From Pseudomonas sp. PD9R (GTDB taxonomy: Bacteria > Pseudomonadota > Gammaproteobacteria > Pseudomonadales > Pseudomonadaceae), in the NCBI RefSeq assembly GCF_019200975.1, contig NZ_JAHTMR010000001.1, forward strand, positions 1 through 64,000: a stretch of 64,000 nucleotides of DNA, read 5' to 3'. The notes beneath the pieces are model-generated. The model did no database searches and was not told the DNA's origin. It was given only the letters and a program-made list of their open reading frames with translations. The stretch's first letter is position 1, and each line of letters opens with the position of its first letter. This document shows, piece by piece, positions 25,976-34,446 of this stretch. A program made the position numbers and the translations under genes.

Positions 25976-28806
25976 AATGGATTCATGCTCACACGCCGAC
26001 CCTGTCAGTGATGGATTCGCGTGGCCTGGCCGTGCGAAATGTCGCTTATTGCCGTCATCCCCTGAACCCGGCGATACAGGTCCGTATCACCCGCAATCGT
26101 TTCGATATGGCCGGTCGGCCTGTGGCCTCCTGGGATCCGCGATTGTTCGGGACGGCACTGAAACCGAACCTCGTCACTTTTTATAACCTGCAAAACCAGC
26201 CGTTGCTGGTGGAAAGCGTCGATGCCGGTTGGCAGCTGAGCTTGCAGGATCAGGCAGGTTCAGTGCGCTCGTTCTGGGACGGTCGCCGGAGCCAGCGGCA
26301 CACTGAATACGATGAGCTTCAGCGCCCGCTGACTGTCACGGAACAGATGCAGGATGATGCGCCGCGCGTCGCCGAGTGTTTTGCTTATGGTGGGGCGAGT
26401 GAAGAAGTCGCGGTGCATAACAAGTGCGGCCAGTTGATTCGTCATGATCATCCGGCCGGCGTACGCAGCCTTTGTGAATACGGTGTGGGTGGCTCGGTTC
26501 TGGAGGAGCAAACACGATTCTTGCACGCTCTGGACCCTCCGGATTGGCCGCCTGATATCGCGGACCGTGAACACTGGCTGGAAAAAGAAGTGTTCACCAC
26601 GGCTCAGCAGTACGGTCCTTTTGGGGAAGTGAGTGGTCAGACTGACGCCATGGGCAATGTCAGATGTTTCGTCCACAACGTCGCTGGTGAGTTGAAAGAA
26701 ACCCGATTGAAGCTAGCTGGTCCTTCAGCGGAGTCTCGCTTGCTGGTCAGTGAAAACCGCTACGACGCATACGGCCGGGTTGAAAGCGAGCGCGCCGGAA
26801 ATGGCGTAAATACGACTGCACTTTATTCCGAGGAAGACGGGCGTTTGTTGCAGTTGCTGTCCTGCGATGCTCAGGGCAAGCCGCTTCAGGATTTAAATTA
26901 TGGCTACGATCCGGCCGGCAATATCACCCGCCTCGAAGACAAGGCCCAACTAACGCGTCACTTCAATGGCCAGCGTATCGATCCGGTCAATCGGTACTGT
27001 TATGACAGTCTTTATCAACTGATCGAAGCCCGCGGCCGCGAAGTCAGCCAGCCGGGTTATGGCCCCGCTTTACCTGCCTGGCAAACCGCACCGCTGGACC
27101 CCAACCAGCTGCGCAACTACACCCAGACCTTCACCTACGATGCTGCCGGTAACTTGCAAACGCGGCATCACAGTGGTGTGGAAACCTTCGAGATGTTCAC
27201 GTCGCCGGCCAGCAATCGCAGCGTCGCGGACAAGGAATATCTGGCCGATGGTTTTGACGCCAACGGCAATCAGTTGGCGTTGTTGCGCGGTCAGCGGATG
27301 AGTTGGGACCTGCGCAATCAACTAAGCAGCGTCACGCTGGTCAAGCGTGAGGATGGACCTGACGATACCGAATGTTATTTCTACGACAGCCCCGGACATC
27401 GCTTGCGAAAGGTCCTACTCACCGAAGCTGCGCGTCGCACGCTGGTTGCGGACGTTCGCTACTTGCCGGGGTTGGAAATTCATCGCGATACGGCTACGGG
27501 TGAAGAGCGGCATGTTGTCAGTGTCGAGGCGGGGCGCAGTCACATACGCGCTTTGCACTGGGTGACCACACCCCCGTCTAGTGTGCGCAACGATCAACTG
27601 CGTTATTGCCTGAGCGATCACCTGAACTCCTGCACATTGGAGCTGGATGAGTGGGGTGCGTTGTTGAGTCGAGAGGTTTATTACGCGTTTGGTGGTACGG
27701 CGATATGGGCCGGTTCCAGCGAGGTTGAAGACAGGTACAAGACGATTCGTTATTCGGGGAAAGAGCGGGACGCGACGGGGCTTTATTATTATGGGTATCG
27801 GTACTATGCGCCGTGGCTGCATCGGTGGTTGAGCCCGGATCCGGTAGGAGATGGCATCAATTTATTTATCATGGTGTTCAATAATCCGATCAATTTAATA
27901 GACCAGGTTGGGAGAAATGCGGTTCCAGCAATTGCTCATTATTATTGGGATGGTGGCGATGTTCCAACCTGGTTTCTCCGGAATATGTTGATGTTCAAAT
28001 ATTTAAATCCGGAGTATGACGTATATTTTTGGACTAGTAAGGCTTCCCAGATGCTTAACACATTGGATGGTGTAAAAGCGGGTGCGGAGCCGGCGGAGAG
28101 AGAGCTCGCGTACAGAGAGGCTGATGCCTTGAATGTTGCGAGTCCCGATAAATTATTTGATGCATTAGTAGGGATTTATCCAAAAGCGAAACAAGTAGAG
28201 GCGCTGTTTCATCGTGAAAGTAACGGGCCTTTTAAAAACTATGCTGCTGCAAGTGATATTTTAAGGTTGGTAGCAACATACGTATATGGCGGTCTATACA
28301 CAGACGGTGACGTAGCGGTCGCGGCCCCTGTCGGCGTACTAAGTGCAACGCATGGGTTTATGGGGCATATGAGAGGTAATGAAACCTCTAATGCAGTGAT
28401 TGCAGCTGCGCCCGAGTCGTCGCTAGGAAAGGCGATGTTAGATAGAGTTGTTCATGCGTACTCTGATGAGTTTTCGGAGAGTTTTGGTCATGAAAACTTT
28501 GGTTGGGAAAAGAAAAGAAGTAGTCCTGGTGTTGGGTTGTATAGCCGTTTTAGGTTGACAATGTATATGACGGGGCCGGAGATGATGCAAGACTATATAC
28601 GGTATTCGCAAAACGGGGAGGAGCTGGATTTTTCCGAATATACTGTTCCAACAGAAAAATTTTATGGGAATAAAAATCGAATTGAAGGTCGGTACATCGA
28701 GGTTCGAGATATGCGTAATATATTTTTTGGAGGCTATCGTCGGAATATTGACAGCAGTGGTGCCTGGACAAGTGTGAACCCTGGTCGCAGAGCATCAGTT
28801 GCATAG
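25963..28806 (+). CDS. TccC-like Tc toxin C subunit with GT44-type glycosyltransferase tip (copy 2)
   Basis: 947 residues, tandem paralogue of the gene at 23048. N-terminal HTPTLSVMDSRGLAVRN, YD repeats, core RYSGKERDATGLYYYGYRYY and DPVGDGIN...NNPINLIDQVG, then a divergent tip (about 650-947). The tip keeps the glycosyltransferase layout: HYYWDGGDV, NYAAASDILRLVATYVYGG, DXD as TDGDVA, MTGPEMM and a final GAWTSV. The D-G-D form still fits the DXD metal/UDP-sugar motif. The catalytic tip has drifted much more than the core, suggesting a different target or sugar. Low GC in the tip. A strong hairpin follows the stop. Confidence 0.85.
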   Translation: MATSQWIHAHTPTLSVMDSRGLAVRNVAYCRHPLNPAIQVRITRNRFDMAGRPVASWDPRLFGTALKPNLVTFYNLQNQPLLVESVDAGWQLSLQDQAGSVRSFWDGRRSQRHTEYDELQRPLTVTEQMQDDAPRVAECFAYGGASEEVAVHNKCGQLIRHDHPAGVRSLCEYGVGGSVLEEQTRFLHALDPPDWPPDIADREHWLEKEVFTTAQQYGPFGEVSGQTDAMGNVRCFVHNVAGELKETRLKLAGPSAESRLLVSENRYDAYGRVESERAGNGVNTTALYSEEDGRLLQLLSCDAQGKPLQDLNYGYDPAGNITRLEDKAQLTRHFNGQRIDPVNRYCYDSLYQLIEARGREVSQPGYGPALPAWQTAPLDPNQLRNYTQTFTYDAAGNLQTRHHSGVETFEMFTSPASNRSVADKEYLADGFDANGNQLALLRGQRMSWDLRNQLSSVTLVKREDGPDDTECYFYDSPGHRLRKVLLTEAARRTLVADVRYLPGLEIHRDTATGEERHVVSVEAGRSHIRALHWVTTPPSSVRNDQLRYCLSDHLNSCTLELDEWGALLSREVYYAFGGTAIWAGSSEVEDRYKTIRYSGKERDATGLYYYGYRYYAPWLHRWLSPDPVGDGINLFIMVFNNPINLIDQVGRNAVPAIAHYYWDGGDVPTWFLRNMLMFKYLNPEYDVYFWTSKASQMLNTLDGVKAGAEPAERELAYREADALNVASPDKLFDALVGIYPKAKQVEALFHRESNGPFKNYAAASDILRLVATYVYGGLYTDGDVAVAAPVGVLSATHGFMGHMRGNETSNAVIAAAPESSLGKAMLDRVVHAYSDEFSESFGHENFGWEKKRSSPGVGLYSRFRLTMYMTGPEMMQDYIRYSQNGEELDFSEYTVPTEKFYGNKNRIEGRYIEVRDMRNIFFGGYRRNIDSSGAWTSVNPGRRASVA
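27092..27818 (+). repeat. direct repeat: core shared by both tccC-like genes, copy 2
   Basis: Counterpart of 24171-24897. The equality stops at the boundary with the variable tip. Confidence 0.85.
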
Positions 28807-28808
28807 CG

Positions 28809-28841
28809 CTCCCAACCTGCCCGTTTTGCACAGGTTGGGAG
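28809..28841. terminator. strong hairpin between convergent genes
   Basis: CTCCCAACCTG and CAGGTTGGGAG form an 11-base-pair perfect stem with an 11-base loop. No U-tract follows, so if it terminates transcription it may act with Rho or bidirectionally. Confidence 0.5.
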
Positions 28842-28851
28842 ACTGCATACA

Positions 28852-29637
28852 TCAGAAGTGGAACTTCACCAAGAAGCTCGTAGCGCTCTGATCCGTCTTG
28901 AACCCCTGGCTGTCTTCAATACCGTACTTATTCTTCCAGTAGTCATACTCGACACCCACATACAACTGCTTCGCGCCAAAATTCAGCGCCTTGCCCAGGT
29001 CGTATTTGATCTGTGGATTGAAGTGCAGGTTGGCGTGGTATTCGCCTTTCTTGTTGACGTCGTTGTCGACCACCCAGTCCATGAAACCGTCGATCAGGAT
29101 GCTCGAATCGCCCACCGGGATGGTATAGGACCAAACCGGGGTGACCTGCCAGATATTGTCACCTGGGCGGTCGCCTTCGGTGTGGCGGTTGTAGAAGTTC
29201 AACTGGAAATAGTCGAAGCCTGGAATCGCCAGGTCGAAGCCCGGACCGATCAGGTAGGACTCGGTATCGTCTTCACCGAACTCGTAGGTCATGGCCAGCA
29301 ACACATCTTTGATTGGGCCAAACTCGAGTTTCTGGTCGAAGATCTTGCCGAACGACAGGCGCGGGCTGATTTCACCGTAGTAGGAGTTCTCACCAGCGAA
29401 GGCGTCTTCCTTGCCGTTGTAGTAAATCTTGTCGAAGAACATGAAGTTGTCGCCGTACTTCCAGCCATCGGCGTGTTCGAAGGTGACCGTCTGCTGAATG
29501 CGCGGGTTGACCTGGAAATCCTTGCCATACAGGTAGGTCAGGCTGTTGTTCTGCCATTGCAGCAAATCTTCAGCCATGGCCTGGCCCCCGGCCAGCATCG
29601 ATCCCGCCAGCATCAGGCTAGTGCACGTACGTTTCAT
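28852..29637 (-). CDS. Tsx/OmpK-like outer-membrane channel (copy 1)
   Basis: 261 residues from MKRTCTSLMLAGSML, with a signal peptide ending near GQAMA and GGGAG upstream as Shine-Dalgarno. The body is rich in aromatic residues with alternating hydrophobic strands and ends in Phe (FLVKFHF), the hallmark of outer-membrane beta-barrels. It resembles the nucleoside-specific channel-forming Tsx/OmpK family (LLQWQNNSLTYLYG at the start). A paralogue lies just upstream at 30014-30799; together they precede the purine gene cluster, so purine nucleoside uptake is likely. Confidence 0.88.
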   Translation of the reverse strand: MKRTCTSLMLAGSMLAGGQAMAEDLLQWQNNSLTYLYGKDFQVNPRIQQTVTFEHADGWKYGDNFMFFDKIYYNGKEDAFAGENSYYGEISPRLSFGKIFDQKLEFGPIKDVLLAMTYEFGEDDTESYLIGPGFDLAIPGFDYFQLNFYNRHTEGDRPGDNIWQVTPVWSYTIPVGDSSILIDGFMDWVVDNDVNKKGEYHANLHFNPQIKYDLGKALNFGAKQLYVGVEYDYWKNKYGIEDSQGFKTDQSATSFLVKFHF

Positions 29638-30013
29638 TCGGTTGCTCCCAAAAAGTAGTGGTTTCACGATATTTTTTTTAAGGTCGGCGCTCTGGTGTGG
29701 CGCCTTTTTCTGTAGCGATAAAAAATCATCCAATCGGTCAGCTTTAGTGCTGTTAGCAAGAGCTGCGCCAAGGCATTCGAAAAGCAAAAAAACTCCCGCT
29801 CGGCTGCTCAAGAACAGTCGATTGAGAGGGGTTTTGGGGTGCCTTGGTACCGTCCAGAGCCGGGATAAGTTGGCTTTCTGGTCAGGATTTAAATCCGGGC
29901 TTTTTTTTAAAGCGGATTCAGGCGGCCGCGGAGAATACTGACTCCCGGGCCAGGTCTCAAGTGCCCCGCAACAGCGCACCGACGACAGGTTTGGGGCACG
30001 GTTGCGGGCCATC
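29638..30013. other. intergenic region between the two Tsx-like genes
   Basis: A 376-base stretch with no convincing gene. Contains the probable terminator of the upstream gene (29786-29834), a rightward GGCGC...GCGCC hairpin with five T (about 29684-29709), and AT-rich sequence before 29637 that may hold the copy-1 promoter. Confidence 0.6.
29786..29834 (-). terminator. probable terminator of Tsx-like copy 2
   Basis: Leftward hairpin with AAAACCCC paired to the GGGAGTTTTTTT side (one bulge) and inner stem CTCAA/TTGAG, ending in seven U. About 180 bases beyond the stop at 30014. Confidence 0.45.
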
Positions 30014-30799
30014 TTAGAAATGCACCTTCACCAGCAGGCTGGTGGTGTTTTCATTGGTGTCGAAGTTGGCGGTGTTTTCGATGCCGTATTTGTCTTTCCA
30101 GTAGCTGTATTCGACACCGACGTACACCTGTTTTTCGCGCCAGCCGAGGGCTTTGCCAAGGTCGTATTTGATCTGCGGGTTGAAGTGCAGGTTGGCGTGA
30201 TAAGTGCCATGTGAGTTTTGGTCGTTATCCACCACCCAGTCGATGTAGCCGTCGATCAACAGGTTCGAGTTGCCCAGTGGCAGGGTGTAAGACCAGGCCG
30301 GCGTGATCTGCCAGACGTCGTCGCCGGGACGCGAGCCTTCGGTCTGGCGATAGTAGAAGTTCAAGGTGAAAAAATTGAAGCCCGGTACCGCGAGGTCGAA
30401 GCCGGGGCCGATCAGGTAGGCTTCGGTGTCGTCTTCGCCATTCTCGTAGGTCATGGCCAGCAGCACATCCTTGATCGGGCCGAATTCGAAGCGGCGGTCG
30501 AGGATTTTGCCGAAGGAGAGGCGCGGGCTGAACTCGCCGTAATAGGCGTGAACGCCTTTTTTCCGGTCTTTCTCGCCGTTGTAGTAGGTGCTGTCGATGA
30601 ACATGAAGTTGTCGCCGTATTTCCAGCGGTCGGCATGTTCGAAGGTTATCGTCTGCTGGATTGACGGGTTGACTACGAAGTCTTTGCCGTACAGATAGCT
30701 CAGGCTGTTGGTCTGCCACAGCAGTAAATCGCCGGCCATGGCTTGAGTGGCGGCCAGAAGACCACCTCCCAACAACAGGTTTGTCTGTGTGCGAATCAT
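30014..30799 (-). CDS. Tsx/OmpK-like outer-membrane channel (copy 2)
   Basis: 261 residues from MIRTQTNLLLGGGLL; the longer frame to 31102 runs through a REP and is rejected. It has a signal peptide (ends TQAMAG), alternating beta strands and terminal LLVKVHF. It aligns with the copy-1 protein along the whole length (YGKDFVVNPSIQQTITFEHA and GPGFDLAVPGFNFF are shared patterns), so the two arose by tandem duplication and then diverged. Proposed to admit nucleosides or purine ureides through the outer membrane; inference from position next to uacT and the urate genes. Confidence 0.88.
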   Translation of the reverse strand: MIRTQTNLLLGGGLLAATQAMAGDLLLWQTNSLSYLYGKDFVVNPSIQQTITFEHADRWKYGDNFMFIDSTYYNGEKDRKKGVHAYYGEFSPRLSFGKILDRRFEFGPIKDVLLAMTYENGEDDTEAYLIGPGFDLAVPGFNFFTLNFYYRQTEGSRPGDDVWQITPAWSYTLPLGNSNLLIDGYIDWVVDNDQNSHGTYHANLHFNPQIKYDLGKALGWREKQVYVGVEYSYWKDKYGIENTANFDTNENTTSLLVKVHF

Positions 30800-30848
30800 C
30801 TGTTGCTCCTTCTTTTTCTTATTTTCAAGGCGCAGGCAGCCGCTACCC

Positions 30849-30950
30849 CTGTAGGAGCGAGCTTGCTCGCGATGGTTGCTAACGATTACGCGTGTTAGCT
30901 GGATAAACGCGGTGTTCTTGCGTTCATCGCGAGCAAGCTCGCGCCTACAG
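30849..30950. repeat. REP doublet, family B
   Basis: Inverted pair GTAGGAGCGAGCTTGCTCGC and GCGAGCAAGCTCGCGCCTAC with a 60-base spacer, between uacT and the Tsx-like gene. Confidence 0.9.
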
Positions 30951-30969
30951 TAGGTCAGTGCCGATTCAG

Positions 30970-32328
30970 TTAATGCGAGTGCGCGTGACAGTCGTTGATG
31001 GCCGCACGTTCCTTGCCACCAAGGATGTTGAACAGCAGGTTCAGCGACAGCGCACTGAGCGTGGCCATGGCGATACCGCTGTGGGTGATGGGGCTCATCC
31101 ACACCGGCAAGTGGGCGAAGAATTCCGGGCGTACCACCGGGATCAGGCCCATGCCGATGCTCACCGCCACCAGCAACTGGTTGCGACGGTCACCGATATC
31201 GGCTTCTTGCAGGATTTTGATCCCGGTAGCGGCAACCATGCCGAACATCGCAATGGCCGCACCGCCCAGTACCGCTGGTGGAATCGAAGCCACCAGGAAC
31301 GCGGCTTTGGGCAGCAAGCTCAGGACGATCAGCAAGCCGCCGGCGACGATGGTTACCGAGCGGCAGCGCACGCCGGTCATCTGCACCAGACCGATGTTCT
31401 GTGCGAAGGAGGAGTGGGTGAAGGTATTGAAGAAACCGGCAACGAACGAAGCGCCGGCATCGCACAGCAAGCCGCGGCGCAGCATCCGCGGGCAGACTTC
31501 CTGGCCGGTGATCTTGCCCAGCGCCAGGAACATCCCCGTGGACTCGACGAAGATGATCACCACCACCAGACACATCGACAGAATCGGCGCCAATTCAAAC
31601 TTGGGCAGGCCGAAATGCAGCGGCGTGACGAATTGCAGCCATGGCGCCTGGGCCATGTCGCTGAGGTCGACCATGCCGAGTACGCCGCAGAGCACGTAGC
31701 CCAGGCACATGCCGATCAGCACCGAAATGTTGACCCAGAAACCTCGCATGAAGCGATGCACCAACAGAATGGTGCCGAGCACCAGCGCGGCGATGGTCAG
31801 GTAAATCGGCGAACCGAATTGAGTGGCGGATGCGCCGCCACCGGCCCAGTTCACGGCCACGGGGAACAACGATAAACCGATCGAGGTGATGACTGTGCCG
31901 GTCACCAGAGGGGGGAAGAAACGCACGACCTTGGACATGAACGGCGCGATGATCATGCCGAAGAACCCGGCGGCGATGGTCGCGCCGAAGATCCCTTGCA
32001 AGCCGATACCCGGCATGCCGGCCATGGCGACCATACTGCCGACGGCGGCGAAACTGGCGCCCATCATGACTGGCATGCGGATGCCCATGGGGCCGATGCC
32101 CAGCGATTGCACGATGGTGGCGATGCCGGCGACCAGCAGGTCGGCGTTGATCAGGAAGGCGATTTCTTCACGACTTAGGCCAGCGGCCTGTCCGATGATC
32201 AGCGGCACCGCAATGGCACCCCCGTACATCAGCAGAACATGTTGCAGACCGACCAGGATCAGTTGCAAAAGGGGCAAACGCTGAATGGCGGGTGCGTCGG
32301 GGATGCGCGCTTTGGAGAGCTCGGACAT
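30970..32328 (-). CDS. uacT: NCS2 urate/xanthine permease
   Basis: 452 residues, about 14 membrane segments. NCS2 nucleobase-cation symporter hallmarks: GLQHVLLMYGG in the first helix, the substrate-motif region FAQNIGLVQMTGVRCRSV, and IFVESTGMF. The C-terminus ends in a His-rich HAHSH. The position next to puuD and the ureide genes supports urate or xanthine as substrate (UacT/UapA-like); uracil is not excluded. The next gene upstream in the same direction is puuD, with a REP between. Confidence 0.88.
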   Translation of the reverse strand: MSELSKARIPDAPAIQRLPLLQLILVGLQHVLLMYGGAIAVPLIIGQAAGLSREEIAFLINADLLVAGIATIVQSLGIGPMGIRMPVMMGASFAAVGSMVAMAGMPGIGLQGIFGATIAAGFFGMIIAPFMSKVVRFFPPLVTGTVITSIGLSLFPVAVNWAGGGASATQFGSPIYLTIAALVLGTILLVHRFMRGFWVNISVLIGMCLGYVLCGVLGMVDLSDMAQAPWLQFVTPLHFGLPKFELAPILSMCLVVVIIFVESTGMFLALGKITGQEVCPRMLRRGLLCDAGASFVAGFFNTFTHSSFAQNIGLVQMTGVRCRSVTIVAGGLLIVLSLLPKAAFLVASIPPAVLGGAAIAMFGMVAATGIKILQEADIGDRRNQLLVAVSIGMGLIPVVRPEFFAHLPVWMSPITHSGIAMATLSALSLNLLFNILGGKERAAINDCHAHSH

Positions 32329-32390
32329 GCAACACCTCGGATCTTTTTTATTCTTGTGATTTTTGTATCAAGAGGACCGCGTCGCGGCCG

Positions 32391-32457
32391 TTCGCGGGCA
32401 AGCCTCGCTCCTACGGTTCAGCGTGAACCTTGTAGGCGCGAGGCTTGCCCGCGAAGC
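32391..32457. repeat. REP doublet, family C (TTCGCGGGCAAGCCTCGCTCC)
   Basis: Inverted pair with a 25-base spacer between puuD and uacT. Confidence 0.9.
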
Positions 32458-32467
32458 TTTTCAACGA

Positions 32468-33769
32468 CTAATTGGTCTGGGCTCCCTGAACAATCCAGGC
32501 GCCGATCAGGTCACGTTCCTGCTGGGTCATCTTCGTGATGTTGCCCAGTGGCATGATTTGGCTGGCGACAGCTTGAGCCTGGATCCGCGCAGCGTTCTGG
32601 CGGATCTGCTCGGGGGTGTCGAACATCACACCGGCCGGGGCTGCGCTGAACAGCGGGCTGGTCGGTTTGGCCGAGTGGCAGACCGCGCAACGTTCCTGAA
32701 TCACGCTGTGCACCTGGTCGAAGCCAGGGCCTGCGTTGGATGCTTGAGCCGGTGCGGCTGCAGGCGCTTCGGCAGGTTTGGCTTCAGCGGGTTTCAAACC
32801 ACCGCCCAATGCGGTTTCCGGCAACGGTTGGTACTCGATCTTCGCCGGAGCCTTGGCCACTTCCGGGCTGTTCATCGGCGCAGGACCGGTGACGTAAGCC
32901 AGGCTGATCATGCCCACCGCTGCCACGGGCAGGGTCCAGGCGAACTTGTGGCTGTCGTGACGGGTGTTGAAGTAGTGACGCACCAATACCGCCAGCACCG
33001 CGATCCCGGCCAGGATCAGCCAGTTGTACTGGCTGCCATAGGTGCTCGGGAAGTGGTTGCTGATCATGATGAACAGCACCGGCAACGTGAAGTAGTTGTT
33101 GTGACGCGAACGCAGCAGGCCTTTGGCCGGCAGGGCCGGATCGGGTGTGCGGTTCTCGGCAATCGCCGCGACCAGGGCGCGTTGCGCCGGCATGATGATG
33201 CGGAACACGTTGCCGACCATGATGGTGCCGATGATCGCGCCAACATGCAGGTAAGCACCACGACCGCTGAACACTTTGCTGAAGCCGTAGGCGGCGCCAA
33301 TGATCAGCACGAACAGGATTCCGCCGAGCAGGGCAGGGCGTTTACCCAAGGCCGAGTCGCAGAGGAAGGAGTAGACGAACCAGCCGATGAACAGCGAGCC
33401 GATACCGATGGCCACGCCTTCAGGGCCGCTCAGGGTGCTGCCGGGAGCCAGCAGGTAGAGCGTCGGGTTGGAGTAGAACACCACGCACAGCAGCGCGATC
33501 CCTGACATCCAGGTGAAGTAGGCTTCCCATTTGAACCAGTGCAGGTTGTCCGGCATGGTCGGTGGGGCCAGTTTGTATTTTTCCAGGTGATAGATACCGC
33601 CGCCGTGGATCGCCCACAAATCGCCCGCCAGACCACTTTTCGGATTGACCCGATTGAGGTTGTTTTCCAGCCAGACGAAGTAGAACGATGCGCCGATCCA
33701 GGCCACGCCAGTAATCATGTGAACCCAGCGTACGCTCAGGTTCAGCCATTCCAACAGATGTGCTTCCAC
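32468..33769 (-). CDS. puuD: membrane urate oxidase PuuD with cytochrome c domain
   Basis: 433 residues. The first about 300 residues hold roughly eight membrane helices (start WLNLSVRWVHMITGVAWIGASFYF), a Pro/Ala-rich linker (about 300-345) follows, and a single c-type haem motif CAVCH lies near 364 in a cytochrome c domain. This DUF989-cytochrome c form is PuuD, which oxidises urate to 5-hydroxyisourate and sends the electrons to the respiratory chain rather than making hydrogen peroxide. It takes the place of uricase in the cluster; HiuH uses its product. Confidence 0.93.
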   Translation of the reverse strand: MEAHLLEWLNLSVRWVHMITGVAWIGASFYFVWLENNLNRVNPKSGLAGDLWAIHGGGIYHLEKYKLAPPTMPDNLHWFKWEAYFTWMSGIALLCVVFYSNPTLYLLAPGSTLSGPEGVAIGIGSLFIGWFVYSFLCDSALGKRPALLGGILFVLIIGAAYGFSKVFSGRGAYLHVGAIIGTIMVGNVFRIIMPAQRALVAAIAENRTPDPALPAKGLLRSRHNNYFTLPVLFIMISNHFPSTYGSQYNWLILAGIAVLAVLVRHYFNTRHDSHKFAWTLPVAAVGMISLAYVTGPAPMNSPEVAKAPAKIEYQPLPETALGGGLKPAEAKPAEAPAAAPAQASNAGPGFDQVHSVIQERCAVCHSAKPTSPLFSAAPAGVMFDTPEQIRQNAARIQAQAVASQIMPLGNITKMTQQERDLIGAWIVQGAQTN

Positions 33770-33819
33770 AGTCTTTACCTCTCGCCTGTCACTCTGTTGT
33801 CGAGTGATCAGACCTTCTC

Positions 33820-34323
33820 TTATTGGTGGGGGGCGAGGATCAAACGCTCATCCTCTTTGAAAAAATGCTCATCGCAGTTATTGCCTGTGCCACTGCGATC
33901 AACCACCAGGAAGTCATCCCGCTTTTCGATCGTCAGCACCGGATGGTGCCAAACGCCGCGATGGTAATTAATGCCCTGCCTGCCGTTGGTGACGAAGGCG
34001 CGGACCAAGCCTGATACAGGTTCATCGCCAAGTGGCGCGACCACGATCAGAAAGGGGTTGCCGAGCAGCGGAATGAAAGCCTGGCTGCCCAGTGGGTGAC
34101 GCTCCAGCATGCTGACGGTCAGCGGCATGTCCTGCGCGTCGGCGCGGAAGATGCTGATAATCGCGTTGTCTTCTGGCTTGGCGGTTTCCACCGTCGCCAG
34201 TTTATGAAAGCGCATGGTCGAACCGTTGTTGATCATGAAGTGATCGCTGCCGTCGGTTTCGATCACATCACCGAAAGGGGCGAAGGCTTCTTTGGTCAGC
34301 GGTTCAATCGTCAGTGTGCGCAT
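33820..34323 (-). CDS. allA: ureidoglycolate lyase AllA
   Basis: 167 residues from MRTLTIEPLTKEAFAPFGDV, near the E. coli AllA length of 160; the upstream extension to 34416 runs through a REP and is rejected. A cupin-like fold with HHPVLTIEKRDDFLVVDR near the C-terminus, and HPLGSQAFIPL. It splits ureidoglycolate into glyoxylate and urea, the last ureide step. Between puuD and alc on the same strand. Confidence 0.93.
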   Translation of the reverse strand: MRTLTIEPLTKEAFAPFGDVIETDGSDHFMINNGSTMRFHKLATVETAKPEDNAIISIFRADAQDMPLTVSMLERHPLGSQAFIPLLGNPFLIVVAPLGDEPVSGLVRAFVTNGRQGINYHRGVWHHPVLTIEKRDDFLVVDRSGTGNNCDEHFFKEDERLILAPHQ

Positions 34324-34362
34324 GCTGGTCTTCTTTTCTCGAATTCGTTGTTGTGTTGCTTT

Positions 34363-34432
34363 TGTAGGAGTACAGCTTGCTGGCGATGGGGCCCTCACTG
34401 ACGCCATCGCCAGCAAGCTGTGCTCCTACAGG
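34363..34432. repeat. REP-like inverted pair, variant of family B
   Basis: Arms TGTAGGAGTACAGCTTGCTG and its mirror with a 22-base spacer between alc and allA; the inner sequence differs from the other family B copies. Confidence 0.8.
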
Positions 34433-34446
34433 TTTTTCATCAGCGC

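Noticed and set aside
28807..28851. possible immunity gene after the second tccC-like gene
   Set aside because: Only 45 bases separate it from the convergent channel gene; no room for a gene, in line with a eukaryote-targeted toxin.
32361..32373. TTTGTATCAAG as a fourth purine operator before uacT
   Set aside because: It lacks one base of the palindrome and its centre; too weak to count.
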